Shown here piece after piece: positions 22,291 through 34,365 of a stretch of 64,000 bases of DNA. This DNA comes from Anseranas semipalmata (Eukaryota; Chordata; Aves; Anseriformes; Anseranatidae): assembly GCA_013399115.1 (NCBI GenBank), contig VXAA01003142.1, positions 62,001 through 126,000 on the forward strand. The letters run 5' to 3'. The notes beneath the pieces are model-generated. The model saw nothing but the letters and a program-made list of their open reading frames with translations. It had not been told where the DNA came from and made no database searches. A program made the position numbers and the translations under genes. Positions within the stretch are counted from its first letter, which is position 1. Every line of letters begins with the position of its first letter.

Positions 22291-25200
22291 TAAATAATGC
22301 TTTATTCAGGCAAAGAGTGATCACCTCGCTAGCTTTTTAAAAAAGTATCACCATAAAAATGGACCTATCTTTTTTTTAGAGAGCCATTATACAGTGCACT
22401 GTGACCAAAGTCTGAATGGTGAAACCATTTCTGTTTGAGAGTTATTATCCTTAATACACACATGGAAAAACTTAATCAGATTCAGCAAAACAATACTGGA
22501 GCTAAGAAACACCTTATTTCCAACCCTTCACTCCAGTCTTGTGTTGTTTTCTATACACACAGGGGAACTTTAAGATCGGGCTGATAGGACTTTAGACATC
22601 TAGGACTTAGAAGTATGAAGTACTGGTCTAAGCTAGTCATCTAGAGTCTTTCACAATCCATTGAAGGAAATAGGAAATTTTAAAACATTAATCACCTCCA
22701 AAGGTAAGCATCCATGTAGACCAGATGAATTGCCCTCTGGGAATATCTATTTCTCTCCACAGTTTTCAAGACAGTCTGTGTGTCTACATTGCAAAAAAAA
22801 AACTATGTAGGATAAATATTACTCACTGGATTTCACTTTTAGTTAAAAAGAAAAAAAAATGTCTTAAAGAAAAAAAAATGTGTATCCACATATTATGAGC
22901 CTCTGTCTAGCAGTTTAACCTAAATATTAAATCAATATGGAAAATCTAAGATATGTCAAGACATAATGCAAATAAACTGATGTAAAGAAGTACAGTGTTG
23001 TGAATATTTCAATATCAGCCCAAAATAACGGTTGCTTCTTCAGAGAGAACATGTAAACCAGACAGCATCACATTATATTCATACCAGTGTTTTAAGTTCA
23101 GCATAGTAAGAGGCCAGCATTTCAGACTGAATTCAACCCTACCAAAGCCTTTCACACAAAATTCAGACAACTGAAACTCTATTAATTTTTTCATGTGTTT
23201 CTGAATTTTCTGTTCTGGAATAGTGCCAAGATCAAATGTATTGGATGTCCCAAGAAGATTTTTCTCATGGTATTTACAGCTTGGATGAAACCAGGAAGTC
23301 ACAAAGGCTTGAATAAGCTTGACACTAAGTTGATTTCATCATTTATTTTCCTAGAGCCAAAGGATTCTAATTCTGAAAATGCCCTAATACACTTGTAAAA
23401 TTGCAGTAATTATTTGAAGTAAACTCCTCCAGCCAGTAGCTTTCACATATCAATACAGGCCCAGAAGTAAGAAAAGAGACTCCTCTTTTCTGAGCAGCAT
23501 ATATCTTCTTCCAGGCAGCAGTGTGAAGGGAGGCCATGAGCCTGGAAACACATACCAGCATTGCTTTCTAGAAACATAAAAGGCTTCTTGCTTCCCAAAG
23601 GTAGAAGACCCCAGTGATGTACCTTTCCAGTCAAACTGCCTGAAGCTTCTCTGTGTGTGTTTTCAGACCCATTAGATCAGGGTCTGATTGATTTTGGTTG
23701 CTTCTTTAAATCCTTGATGTCTTAAGTGACCAGGCATTGTCTTTTTACTGCTGCATTTTGCAGTCCACCATCCTTCAGGGCAGCTTGACATGGATTGCTC
23801 CAGACTGCAGTTATAAGGAGCAGCAGCACCACGGATTGTGTGGCCATGCTATCTTCACAAACCAGCTTTTCTCTAACTGTAAACAAGAGCTTGCTGAGGA
23901 TTTATTAGTGGATGTGCAGAGTAAACAAAAAGCTACAAGGATTGTGTCAGATTACACTACCTGTGAGCAGTGGTTTGCAAGGCATTTTGAAGGGACCTAC
24001 TGGATTTGTGAAATATTGCAAGCCTGGCAAAATCATGCAATGATGGGAGCTTAAGAGGATACTGGATAAAAACTTGAGAAATCATTCTACATCCCCCAGG
24101 GATATAACATGTTTAGTGATATCTGATTTTTTACATATACCACTTTAAAATGTCTAGTCGTAAACATGACTAAAACTAAAAGGATTAACATTCCTTAGAT
24201 ATTTCACCTACATCAGCTACTCCAAAGGAGGCATTTAGCCCAAACATTCATCATATCTTCAACTTTCCTTTGTGACACAACACTCTGCGGGAAAAAAATG
24301 AGAGGTACTTTTAAAAATTTGTAGGTATGTTTAGTGCTCATGAAAGTGAAGGATTTACAACCCTAACTAGAGCTGAACACAGTACATTACAGAAATTTAC
24401 ATTCACAGAGGATGGCATAGCGTTCTTTGGCTCTAACTTGAAACAACCTCTTTCCCCGGTCCTTTCTCAAAAAAATATTTTTTGCTAGAGAGTTATTAAA
24501 ATAGTGCTCCCACTCGTGGCTTGCTATCGGTGAATGCACAGTGAAGAAGGAACTGCATTTCTCTTTAAACATTCCTTCTGAATTAAGGTGTGTCCCACAG
24601 ATCACCTTTCACAGGCAAGTGTATTTGTTCATTCACTTTCTCAAGGGAGAAGTTCCAAAAATGAAATCCATGATAGGAAACAAGTAGAGGGCTTGCCCTG
24701 AAAATACCAAAAAGTTCCCTCTCATGCCTCCCCAGCACTGGAGCTGACCTGAATAGAATAATTTCAGACTATTTTATGGGAATTGCCCTAAACTGTGACC
24801 CATGGCACGATATTGACATAACCTATGTCTGCTTTATGGGATCCAGGAGCATTTCCGAGTTTTGGTGACCGTCATTCCCCTCCCCACACACACTCACTTT
24901 TCCTGGTTCCCATGTAGAAATACCACCCTGAAACAGAGCATGTCAAAGTGTATGTCATTGACTTCCACTGGGAAAAGAAGATGAAGGATACTGGTAGATT
25001 GGGAAACGAGGACTAGAGAATCAAATGTTATTTATTTATGGATCAAATTATGAAAAGAACAGCACAAAAAATTCCACATATTCATACTATGTTTCCTTGA
25101 GCTCCAGATACCCATAAATCTAAGGAAATAGTTAAAAATTTGGTCCACTTCTGCTGCTAACAAGGAATCTACTCAGAAACCATTGTTAATTTTAGAAAGG

Positions 25201-28200
25201 ATCTATGTGCAATAAAGGAACATAATCAGACAGAGTAAAAAAAAAAAAAAAGTGCAAAAAGAAATTCTTCAATCATTTCTTTTTCCTCATGTCTTTTACC
25301 TTTGGATAATGAGCATGCTATCCAAACAGCTGACTATACAAAACTGCCAATGCTGTGATCCAGACATAATAGTGATGAACAGTTAATCAGAAACCACCCT
25401 AAAATAAATCCTGCACAGTATTCTTTAGTCTTAAAAGCCTGTTTTGGCACTAGCTTTCCTCTCTGAAATGTCCATATTCAAACTTTACTAGGAACTTTTC
25501 TCCTGAAAAAGTTCTCTCTCTCACCTGACGTAAATAAAACATAAGAAGCAATAACACTTTTCTCTTATTTTCTGGGAAATTGCTGCAACCTTCCCTAGTG
25601 CTGTCCTTCTCCAAAAACTGCCATGGATTTTTTCTGTGGTATAGGTGACTCCAGGAACCAGACTAGCTGCCCCGCTGGAGGCACAAACAGGCAGGACCCT
25701 GGGGCACTGGAAAGAGGAGGAAGAGAAATCGGGGTGGGGGGAAGAAGGGTGCCACTTTATAGAGATGACAAGTGACTTACAGCCCTTCTGTCAATACTGG
25801 CCATGTGTAAGGGCCCAAGAAGGAAACAGGCTGCCCCATTTAGCTCTATCTTTCATTCCTTGCTCTGCAGTCACCCTCCTCGGTACAACATCTCAGAGAA
25901 GGGAGCAAGCAGGAGGCTCCAGACAAAACCCAGTGCTGAAAAAGGGGCACCGTTATGTTACCATACCTGCCCTGCAGAGATGCCTGCAGTCTCAGACATC
26001 ACCCTGGCACCTCTGTGCATGCTTCAGCTCAGCTCCATGGCCCTCCCAAAGGAGAAAGCTGGACACCATTTCCATCACAAGCCAGGTGAACTGTGTGGTC
26101 TTCAGCCCCAGATCTGACACTGCTGCCAAACTCCTTGCAGCAAAGTTTGCCATTTGCTCTGAATTTGGCTACATCCTCTGCTTAGTTCATACTTTTGGAC
26201 TGTGATATATCACTGACTTGTCTTCTGAGGGTTTCTTGGAAGACCAGTGCCCTTTGGAGGAATGTATAAATGAGTGGTGGCTGTCACCCAGATGGGAGAC
26301 CACTCCACACCTTTGCTCCAGGACAATCAGTTGAGACTAACATGTTTTCATTGGTGAGATAGAGTGTCTATGTATCATGTGTAAAATGATATCAAAATAA
26401 CAAAACATTTACTTAAATTCACATCTTTCAAACAAAAGACAACCTCACCTATTTCCTTTTTCAGATAAGACATTGAGAGATCCATTTTTTTTTATTCAGT
26501 TCACTTGAGACTTTAACATAACAGCTAAACTTTATGCTCTTAAATTCCCAGAAATCATTTTTATGTGGCCAAAGAAAGGCACAGGCACTAGAGATTTTAA
26601 GAAAACACAGTGGTGTTTATTTGATTTTCTTGTTACATAAATGGATTTTATGTACTGGAAAAGTAGCTAATCTTGATAGATGTGCATGTGGTAATACAGC
26701 TGATGGTTACTGAAGCCAGACAATGTGAGCTTTCTCTGTCCAAGCCTCTTATTGAGGAACTGTGCTGATACTTAAGTAAATAAAATGGCAAAAAGAAAAA
26801 GGATAGAAACACAAAGCTGATTAAGATCAAATTAAAAATAAATCAACGGCAAGTCCTACTGAAATGCAACTCCAGAAGCTGCAGTAGTGTCACAACATAA
26901 CACAAATGAAGAAAAATGCATTGATCTCCAGACACAAACATAACAATCATTTCTTCATATACATCATTTGGGCATTTTAGAGGACATTTTTTTGGAATGC
27001 CTGAATCAGCTCATGAGATCATCACATGGCAGTCTCCAAAAAAACTGGTGAAGCTTATCAAAGTAGTTGATGGATTATACTGCCCCACATACAACAGACC
27101 AGTGCGAAATATCTTTCTGTACTTTATCACCCTACACTTCAGATTTAATCACACTCTGTATGTATCATTTGGATGTCTATCTAGAGTATATCACCTCTTT
27201 CCCCATATTTTTATATGTGCTTTTTTCCCAAGCACTGAAAAAACATCTAATTTATTTTAACTCTTGAAGTATACAAGGTGCTACATCCCCAAAGCAAGAA
27301 AACAAGCTGTGGAGCTAAATTCTCAGCACAACTCATCCTGTGCAGAAAAAAAAATAATAATAATGATAAATGAGAAAAAAAGAAAATTGTTTTATACTGT
27401 TTGCTCTATGTTCAAGGCAGAAACAGAGGTCCACACAACCACTATGCAATCTGCTTTTTCTTTGCACTTTATCCCATATCATTAAGCAGACCACAAAAAG
27501 CCATAGGACACAGCAGTCTAGTCATGGCCCTGATCTTTTCTGTTATCATTAGGCTGGAAAAGGTAGCAATTTTCATAGGAATAAGAAGCAAGAGAAAAAG
27601 TTGCATGTGGAAAGAGTAGATATCTGAAAGTCAATCTGACCATATATGGCAGAACTCTGATAAAAGTATATATGTAAATGAAAGCTACATCAATGCTGTA
27701 CTTGCTCATGATGCCTTTTGTTCAAGAGGCATTGACAGAAATCTATATCCTGCCAATTTAAAGTCTCTTCACTCTCCAAGTGCTGTTTTAAAGAATGCAT
27801 TTGAGAATAAGTTCAACATCATTTAGCAGTTTTGTAGGGAAAAAATCAAAATATATGACTTCTTAATTATTTGTTTGTATTGATGATACCGAAGAACCTT
27901 AGCCTTTACTGGGAAATTGCAGAATTAATAAAGGTCCTGTATCCCAAATATCCACTCCATACCAATGCTGCTGTAAGACATGATCATACCACTTATATTC
28001 AACATGAAACCTTAGGCTTCTAAATGTTAGGTATGTGCTTTACTTAAAGCATCTCAAGAGTTCTATGAAAGTCACTGGAACTATTCTCTTAAATCTGTTC
28101 TCTTAAACATCAGCCTACCAGAGCATTAGGGTGACTTGCTCGAGCTGTGGCAGCTGCCCTCAGACCTTAGTGCTGGCTCACTTCCAGTTGTGATGCTGTC

Positions 28201-28304
28201 CCTGCAATGTAGCTTAAGACACTCAGGTTATCTCATATTACTTTAGGAAAATGCAATGGGAACTTGAACTTCAATGTTACCAGAGATGTTGCATTTAATA
28301 GAAA
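22291..28304. other. Non-coding DNA with a slightly GC-richer patch
   Basis: About 6 kb without a supported gene or repeat. The patch 25640-26200 is richer in G and C and carries the longest uninterrupted frame of the window outside the LTR (186 codons from a GTG at 25645, + strand), plus a second open frame on the same strand. I recognise no domain in either. A further frame at 23764-24054 (+) follows an acceptor-like 'ctgctgcattttgcag'. A-runs of 13 and 15 lie at 21884-21896 (just before this block) and 25237-25251. Confidence 0.5.
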
Positions 28305-28372
28305 TTAGAGACTGAAATAGTCTGTTAGGTCATCTTATCCTGCAGAAAGATATCACAACAGCCCAGGCCTCA
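28305..28372 (-). mobile_element. Possible very old CR1-like 3' tail
   Basis: 'ttagagactgaaatagtctg' continuing 'ttaggtcatcttatcctgca' and 'cagcccaggcct' has the rhythm of degenerate reverse-oriented CR1 ends in sauropsids (…aggtcatctagtcc…). No terminal 8-mers are left, so this is tentative. Confidence 0.25.
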
Positions 28373-31300
28373 AAAAGAGCACTGCAAATGTCAGTAACAA
28401 GTATAAGTGCAAGTAGTTTCCTTGAATACCTGACTATCCCCAGCTCTTAATATATTTATTTTAAGCAATAAGAGTGAGTACAGCTGCAGTAGCTAAATTA
28501 AACTTCATACAAACAATTCACTTAATAGGATGGGAGGCTAATAATGTGCATGGGCACAAAAATAAATGACAGGTTTGTTGCTTCTTCTGTGTTGATTACG
28601 AAATACATTAAAAGCAAGTTTGGAAGCAGAAAGATGGGAAGCCTAGATTCAGATCAACAAAGGTCAACCAGTTGAAGAGTGGAGAAAGCAGTGAAACTAA
28701 TAATAAGAAGAAAAGCAGTAGCAATGCCAATAACACAAATTATTTGACTTGGATAGGCATGGATGGGTTTGCCACCTGACCAGAACGCAGTCCTCAGCAG
28801 TACTGAGCTCAGCCTAAGCAAAGTGTCTGTGTGCAGATTCATGTAGTTGCAGGATTGTTTTCACAGATTATTATAGCTTTGGAAACAGATAATGCAGTTA
28901 AACAGCTGAAGAGTGAGAGCTATGGGCAGGCCAACAGAAAGGCACAAATTCCTGAACTCCCTGTAGAGACATATTCAACCCATGCCCACCATCCTTTTCC
29001 ATGCCTGCAACTAGGCTGCAGAGTGTTGCAGGAGTCACAGGAATTACTTTGGCAGCTGCGGCAACCTGCTTCTGGCCTTCACCTTCACTGAGGGGGAACC
29101 ACAGTCCTTACATCATGTGAGGGACTCACATCTAGGCTCAGGACTGTGAGGTGGGCATGGGAAGAAAACACGCCTCTGAGAAAGGTAGATCTAGAGACAA
29201 CTGCCCCCTGGAGAACCATCATCCATCCCACAGTCTTGTGCTACAATAAGAAACATCCAGGGAAAAGAAGAGTGTCAAGAGCAAATGTGGAGTATTCCGA
29301 GGACTAGCCCAAACTCCCACTACTCTCATTGCTGGTGCTGATGAGGAACAGGTTTTGGTAAGAAGTACTCCCCTGGTACAGAATCAAAATACAAGAGCTA
29401 TGCAATCACAGGCTTGGACACCACTTTTATACATCATGTTTTCTTATTTCTACATGCCAGTACATCTATGTCAATCAAGTATGACTTTTACTTTTAGTGT
29501 AGAATAATGCAGAAGAAATTATCATCATCTTCAGCTGTGATACAGCTTTGCTTCTCATTGATTTAATGTAATACTATGATTAAAAATGATCGTAGTGTTT
29601 TGGCTTCTTAGTATTTACACCATAGTGCAATAACATGAACTTGGAAGGTAGATCTAGTACCCACTCTGCACATAAAACCACAAAAAATTGACTATCAGAG
29701 ACACACTCAAACTACCTGTCAACTAGGGCTTCCCCAAGTGCTCTTAAAATGATAAGCAAAAAATCTCTAAAATCAAAATGAAAAAGTTAAAAATTTCAAC
29801 CTTTGTAAGAAGCAGGATGCTTTGATCAGATCTTGTTTGTGATTGTGATAATTATATAGAAAAATATGTCAGTGCAAATATTTGAAAAACAAAAGACATC
29901 AAAGGAGCTAAGAAGTCCTGTTTGGTTATTTGCTTTAGAAGTGTGCTTGAAAATATTCCTGTTGGTAACAACCTCTCTCTCAAATGGCTTACTAAATGTC
30001 TAAAATAATTATGACAGAACCATGGCAAAAGCTACAGCGCAAATATTAAAGGCATAAAATTCAAAGCAAATAGCCTTCTAGGAAACAAACAAAAACCCTG
30101 CTGTTATGTTACACGCAACTTGATTAGCCACTGGTTCAGATCATGATACATGTGGCTAGTCATTTTATCATAACTTGTCAAAAAATGTAACTAAAGATAT
30201 TGAAGGAAATAAAGCAGTTACACAAACAGGAAGTTAGTATGAAGCATGTTGCGTACTAATCAGGAAGCATTTTAAAAGTATTAATGATCTAAATCTTTCA
30301 AATATTTCATTACTGTTGCACACTGTATTCATAACACTCTGCAAAAGTCAATTTAAGTAACAAATTTGTCACAGGGGACAAAAGCATATTACATCAAATA
30401 AGTGCATGAACCAGTTGAGAGTGAGAGAAAGAGATCAAGCTGATAGGTGGGTTGTTTGAAATAGCTTTTGCCTGCAAGAGGACTTCTGAACTCGAGGTTT
30501 CAGGTTTACAAGAGGGTGAAGAACTGCTGAGGGTTGGGTTCCTTCAGAGCACAGACACTGAAGAAATAAGTCCAATTATACAATTATTCCAGTATTATGC
30601 AACTCATAAAAGGTCAAAATGCAATTATAACAAGAGTGATGCCTTATCTGGTTTGCTGTTTAAATACTGTATTGGCCATTTAAATATCACATGTTTGCTG
30701 TGCAGCAGTATAAGCTAGTGAGATGAGAAGCTGCTTCTTACTCTGGATGACCTGTTTCCAACCTGGACTCCCTGCCTTGCCATTACACAACTGAGAAGGC
30801 AGTGTTAACTTTGGCTTTAGGTCTGTGACACTTTAGGAAATGTAGCTTGGCAAAAAAAGTGATGTTTTGCTTGAAGGGATTATTTCTTTGGATTTTTTGG
30901 ATTTTTTTTTTCCCTGTGGCTGGTCAAATTAAATTAAGTTGTTTTGCTGAAGGAAAGGGAATTATTTATTATTATTCTTTGCACTCAAAGTTGGTTAGCT
31001 GTGCAGCATATGCAGATCTAATAGGGGGAATAGAAAAGAATGACTTTAATCCTTTTGGGTGGTTGATTATGAGTAATTTCCGCCTTTAGAGAATCCTCAG
31101 TGAACCACCCATGGGTGGTTCCGTCTAGTATACATAAGGTATGAGAGAAAATATCAGAAAAAGCAGAAGGGTAGATTTAGCATGACAATTTAGGTCAGGA
31201 ATTTTGTTTGTGCTTTTAGCTAGTAAATAAATTTGTACATACATGGAAATCTTCACTTCCTGTTTTGCTAATATTTTTTTTCTTTTTAAGAACGACAGTG

Positions 31301-32841
31301 CTGAGTGTAACCTTTCCTTACTCATTTATACCCAAAGATAAACAGTTGCTTCACATGACACCATAAACTAGAAGCAAGAAAGAAATCCCCCAAATCAAAT
31401 ACAGATCAGACAAACTGAAGCAATGCAGTCTGTGTAAGGGGCCCTTACAGAAAGGGGTTACATGGGTGGGACTGAGCTACTTACTGACATTTCCTCTCTG
31501 GCCATAGCCACAGGCCATTCTCCTGTATGTGCTCAGACAGGGATGTGCTCGAGGGTATTAAGCAGATGCTGTCTGCCCTGCTATCCATCTTGAGTTGCAG
31601 ACTCACCTACTCCCCACAGCAATAGCCAGCCCTTCCTTTTCCCCTCTTCCATGTTAACTTGTACCCCTAGTACTTCTGCTAACTCAAAAAGAGAGATTGC
31701 CTGGGGTTAATCCATAACTTGTTTGGGGGAACAGGATAAATGACCTTCAGTTGGCCTGTACATCTTGCTGGGCCAGGTGACACCTTCATCTTTTGTCTAG
31801 ATAGAGGCCGTCCCTTCCACCCATGTTCTGTCTGCAGTGAATCCTCACTCCTAAATTAAGGTGAGTCTGGGAAAGAAAGGATAATTGGATCCACAGAGAA
31901 AGATGGAATTTCTATAGAAAAAGGGTAACAAGATTTGACTGGAAGAAATTAATGTTTTCATTTTTAAAGGGAGACTTTGAGGAGGGATGGAATGAATTCT
32001 GGGGGACACTATCAAAGGGTGAAATTACACATACTTTCTGACATGATATCATAATTTTCATTTGGAGGAGAACAATGGTAAGACCCCTGCAAAGTATTTC
32101 AGAAGGCCCCTGATACCCTGTGAATGCTGACTTAAGTCAATGTTCCTTTAAACTGACATACATGGGATTGCAGAACTGGATTCTAATCTGTTTGTGTAAC
32201 CGTGGAGAACTTCAATGACTTTCTGAAGGACATCGGTTTATTATGATTGAACTCGTAAGCTTAAATGTTTTTTAAACAAATGGCTTTAGCATAAGTATAT
32301 TTTTGTCCAAGTATAGGCTTGCTTTTAGCTTTGAGTCTTTCAGTGCTTTCTTAAGTATGATGACATGGGGTCAGATTTATCAGATAAGAATAAAATTAAC
32401 AAAAAACAACACTTGGGGTGCCAAGTACTAGGCTGTCAGGCAACGGGATTGTTAGTTAATAATTATTCACCCATTTGTTAGCCATATTTAAACAGAACTT
32501 ATTTTGGTTGAAATCACAAATATGAAGATTAGACCCAAAGCCATAAAACAGAATAGCAACAACAAGAAAAATCATAAGCTTTGATATCCACTGTTGCTAA
32601 ATACTACTTAAGGAATAGTTGCAAATCCTTCACAAGCAGTATAAGACTTCACATAAAAGAACTTACCAAAGAAAAACATCATATAAAATATCTCTGCTCA
32701 TGGACAATGTGTGAACAAGAGGCCTTATGAATACATTTAAATGTGTGATATTACTGTCAGACAAAAACTTACAAATAGTACTATAATTGGAAGAAGACAT
32801 ATTTGCTAAAAATGGGGTACTAACAGAATTCTTTAAGATTT
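28373..32841. other. Non-coding DNA, no gene recognised
   Basis: Unique-looking DNA. A perfect 20-base palindrome lies at 31102-31121 and a 15-base one at 31434-31448. Frames such as 28831-29091 (+) and 30452-30718 (+) show no domain. A minus-strand 87-base patch (32667-32753) flanked by splice-like signals is discussed among the findings. Confidence 0.55.
31102..31121. repeat. Perfect 20-base palindrome
   Basis: GAACCACCCA followed by its exact reverse complement. There is no spacer, so both strands read the same. It is GC-richer than its surroundings. Confidence 0.9.
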
Positions 32842-32906
32842 TCATAGAATCGTAGAATCATTTAGGTTGGAAAAGACCTCTAAGATCATCTAGTCCAACC
32901 TTTAAC
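32842..32906 (-). mobile_element. CR1 LINE 3' end fragment
   Basis: 'tcatagaatcgtagaatcat' is the paired terminal 8-mer of CR1 in reverse orientation, followed by 'ttaggttggaaaagacctct' and 'agatcatctagtccaacc'. About 65 bases remain, with no coding part. The element is cut short just before a TAAA microsatellite. Confidence 0.9.
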
Positions 32907-32954
32907 AAACCTTTAACCAATTTTAATGAATGATCATTTTTCTAGTTCTACAAG

Positions 32955-32975
32955 TAAATAAATAAATAAATAAAT
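32955..32975. repeat. (TAAA)n microsatellite
   Basis: Five TAAA units run straight into a long palindrome. Confidence 0.85.
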
Positions 32976-32998
32976 ATCTGTTTCTAGAAACAGATATT
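32973..32998. repeat. Perfect 26-base palindrome
   Basis: AATATCTGTTTCT (32973-32985) is followed at once by its exact reverse complement (32986-32998). There is no spacer and no mismatch. It begins within the last TAAA unit and lies between two CR1-like tails. Confidence 0.92.
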
Positions 32999-33001
32999 AT
33001 T

Positions 33002-33058
33002 GAAAATAGAATCTGGAAGAAACCTTAAGAGGCCTCATTGTCCTGCTCTTGAAAGATA
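33002..33058 (-). mobile_element. Possible second, more decayed CR1-like tail
   Basis: 'aaaatagaatctggaagaaa' followed by 'ccttaagaggcctcattgtc' and 'ctgctcttgaaag' follows the order of the CR1 3' end seen at 32842, but without the paired 8-mers and with several changes. It may be an older copy or a remnant duplicated with its neighbour. Confidence 0.35.
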
Positions 33059-33561
33059 TTAAAATGTATATCATTCCCGTAATACAAAATTGATGGCAAA
33101 ATTTTATTGCTATGATAATATGATGACACACTGTTAAGAATTATTTATTACTGAAAAAATTCTTACAAAATATGACTCCGGTTTATAAGGGAAACATCAA
33201 ATTTAACCTATTAGTTCACATATGAAAAGGTTGTCAGCCCTGACAGAGGTTATTAGGTATTCCCTTTGAAGTGAATTAGGAGGTCTAAAGATGGAACAGA
33301 AACTGCTAGTACCACCACTATAACTGAAATAGTCAGAGACTTTCCTAGCTAGAGGAAGGGAATGAAAAAGCGTCATTGGATGCCATGGCATGAGCAAAGT
33401 TTTCACAACCTTTTAGTAATCCTTTTAGTAGTCCGTATTGGGTTTACATGGCACGGGTTTGGTAGCAGGGGCGCTGCAGGGTTGGCCCCTGTGAGCAGAG
33501 CCCAGCAGCTGCCCCATGTCAGATCAGAGCCAGCCCCAGCCAGCTTCAAAATGGACCCGCC

Positions 33562-33743
33562 NNNNNNNNNNNNNNNNNNNNNNNNNNNNNNNNNNNNNNN
33601 NNNNNNNNNNNNNNNNNNNNNNNNNNNNNNNNNNNNNNNNNNNNNNNNNNNNNNNNNNNNNNNNNNNNNNNNNNNNNNNNNNNNNNNNNNNNNNNNNNNN
33701 NNNNNNNNNNNNNNNNNNNNNNNNNNNNNNNNNNNNNNNNNNN
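33562..33743. other. Assembly gap (182 N) within the LTR
   Basis: The gap falls in the GC-rich, internally repeated U3 part of the LTR, a typical place for read collapse. The true missing length may differ from 182, and the LTR promoter probably lies in it or near it. Confidence 0.95.
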
Positions 33744-34175
33744 GCCCATGGGAGCCCCCGCAGGAGCAGGCCCCGGGCCGGAGCTGCAGCCCGTGGAGAG
33801 GAGCCCCTGCAGGAGCAGGAGGCCTGGCGGGAGCTGCCGCCCGTGGGGGAGCCATGTTGGAGCAGTTTGGTCCTGAGGGATGGGCCCCATGGTATGGACC
33901 TGTATTGGGGCAGTTCTCGAAGAGCTGCAGCGTGTGGGAAGCCCACGCAGGATCAGCTCAGGAAGGACAGCATCCCGTGGGAGGGACCCCACGTGGAGCA
34001 GGGGCAGAGAGTGACCGTGAAGGAGCGGCGGAGACGCAGCGTTAGGGACTGACCGCAGCCCCCATTCCCCATTCCCCTGTGCCACTTGGGGGGAGGAGGT
34101 AGGAGAGAGTGGGTGGGGGAAGGGGTTTTAGTTTGCTTGTAGTTTCTCACTGTTTTAGTCCACTACTGATTAGGT

Positions 34176-34181
34176 AATAAA
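34176..34181 (+). promoter_or_regulatory. LTR polyadenylation signal
   Basis: AATAAA at the expected place in the 3' third of the solo LTR, before the T/G-rich end. It sets the element's orientation as plus. Confidence 0.6.
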
Positions 34182-34365
34182 TTATATTAATCTCCCTATG
34201 CTGAGTCTGTTTTGCCCATCACAATAATTGGTGAGTGATCTCCGTTTCCTTATCCCAACCCTTGCACCCTTTCCATCGTATTTTCTCCCCATTTTTCTTT
34301 GAGGAGGGGGAGTGAGAGAGTGGTTCTAGTGGAGTTCAGCTGCCTGGCAGAGTAAAACCACCACA

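Larger units (their letters stand above)
33439..34365 (+). mobile_element. Solo LTR of an avian endogenous retrovirus (probably ERVL-type)
   Basis: The element starts TGGGTTTACATGGC and ends GTAAAACCACCACA, so it has the TG...CA ends of an LTR. The body is GC-rich, with repeated units reading like 'gagcccctgcaggagcagga' and 'ggagctgc(a/c)gcccgtggg'. AATAAA lies at 34176-34181, followed by a T/G-rich R/U5-like end that includes 'ctgagtctgttttgcccatc' and 'aattggtgagtgatctcc'. I recall this LTR family from many bird genomes; the class is from memory. No primer-binding site, gag or pol follows, so it is a recombined solo LTR. Flanks CCGTAT and CAGTCT match at four of six positions, a possible decayed target-site duplication. 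About 182 bases are N. Reading frames across it, full of unknown residues, are not genes. Confidence 0.85.

Noticed and set aside
33362..34085. Four long overlapping frames (140-227 codons) with runs of unknown residues
   Set aside because: They run through the 182-N gap and the GC-rich LTR, on both strands at once. Openness comes from Ns and low stop-codon frequency, not coding.
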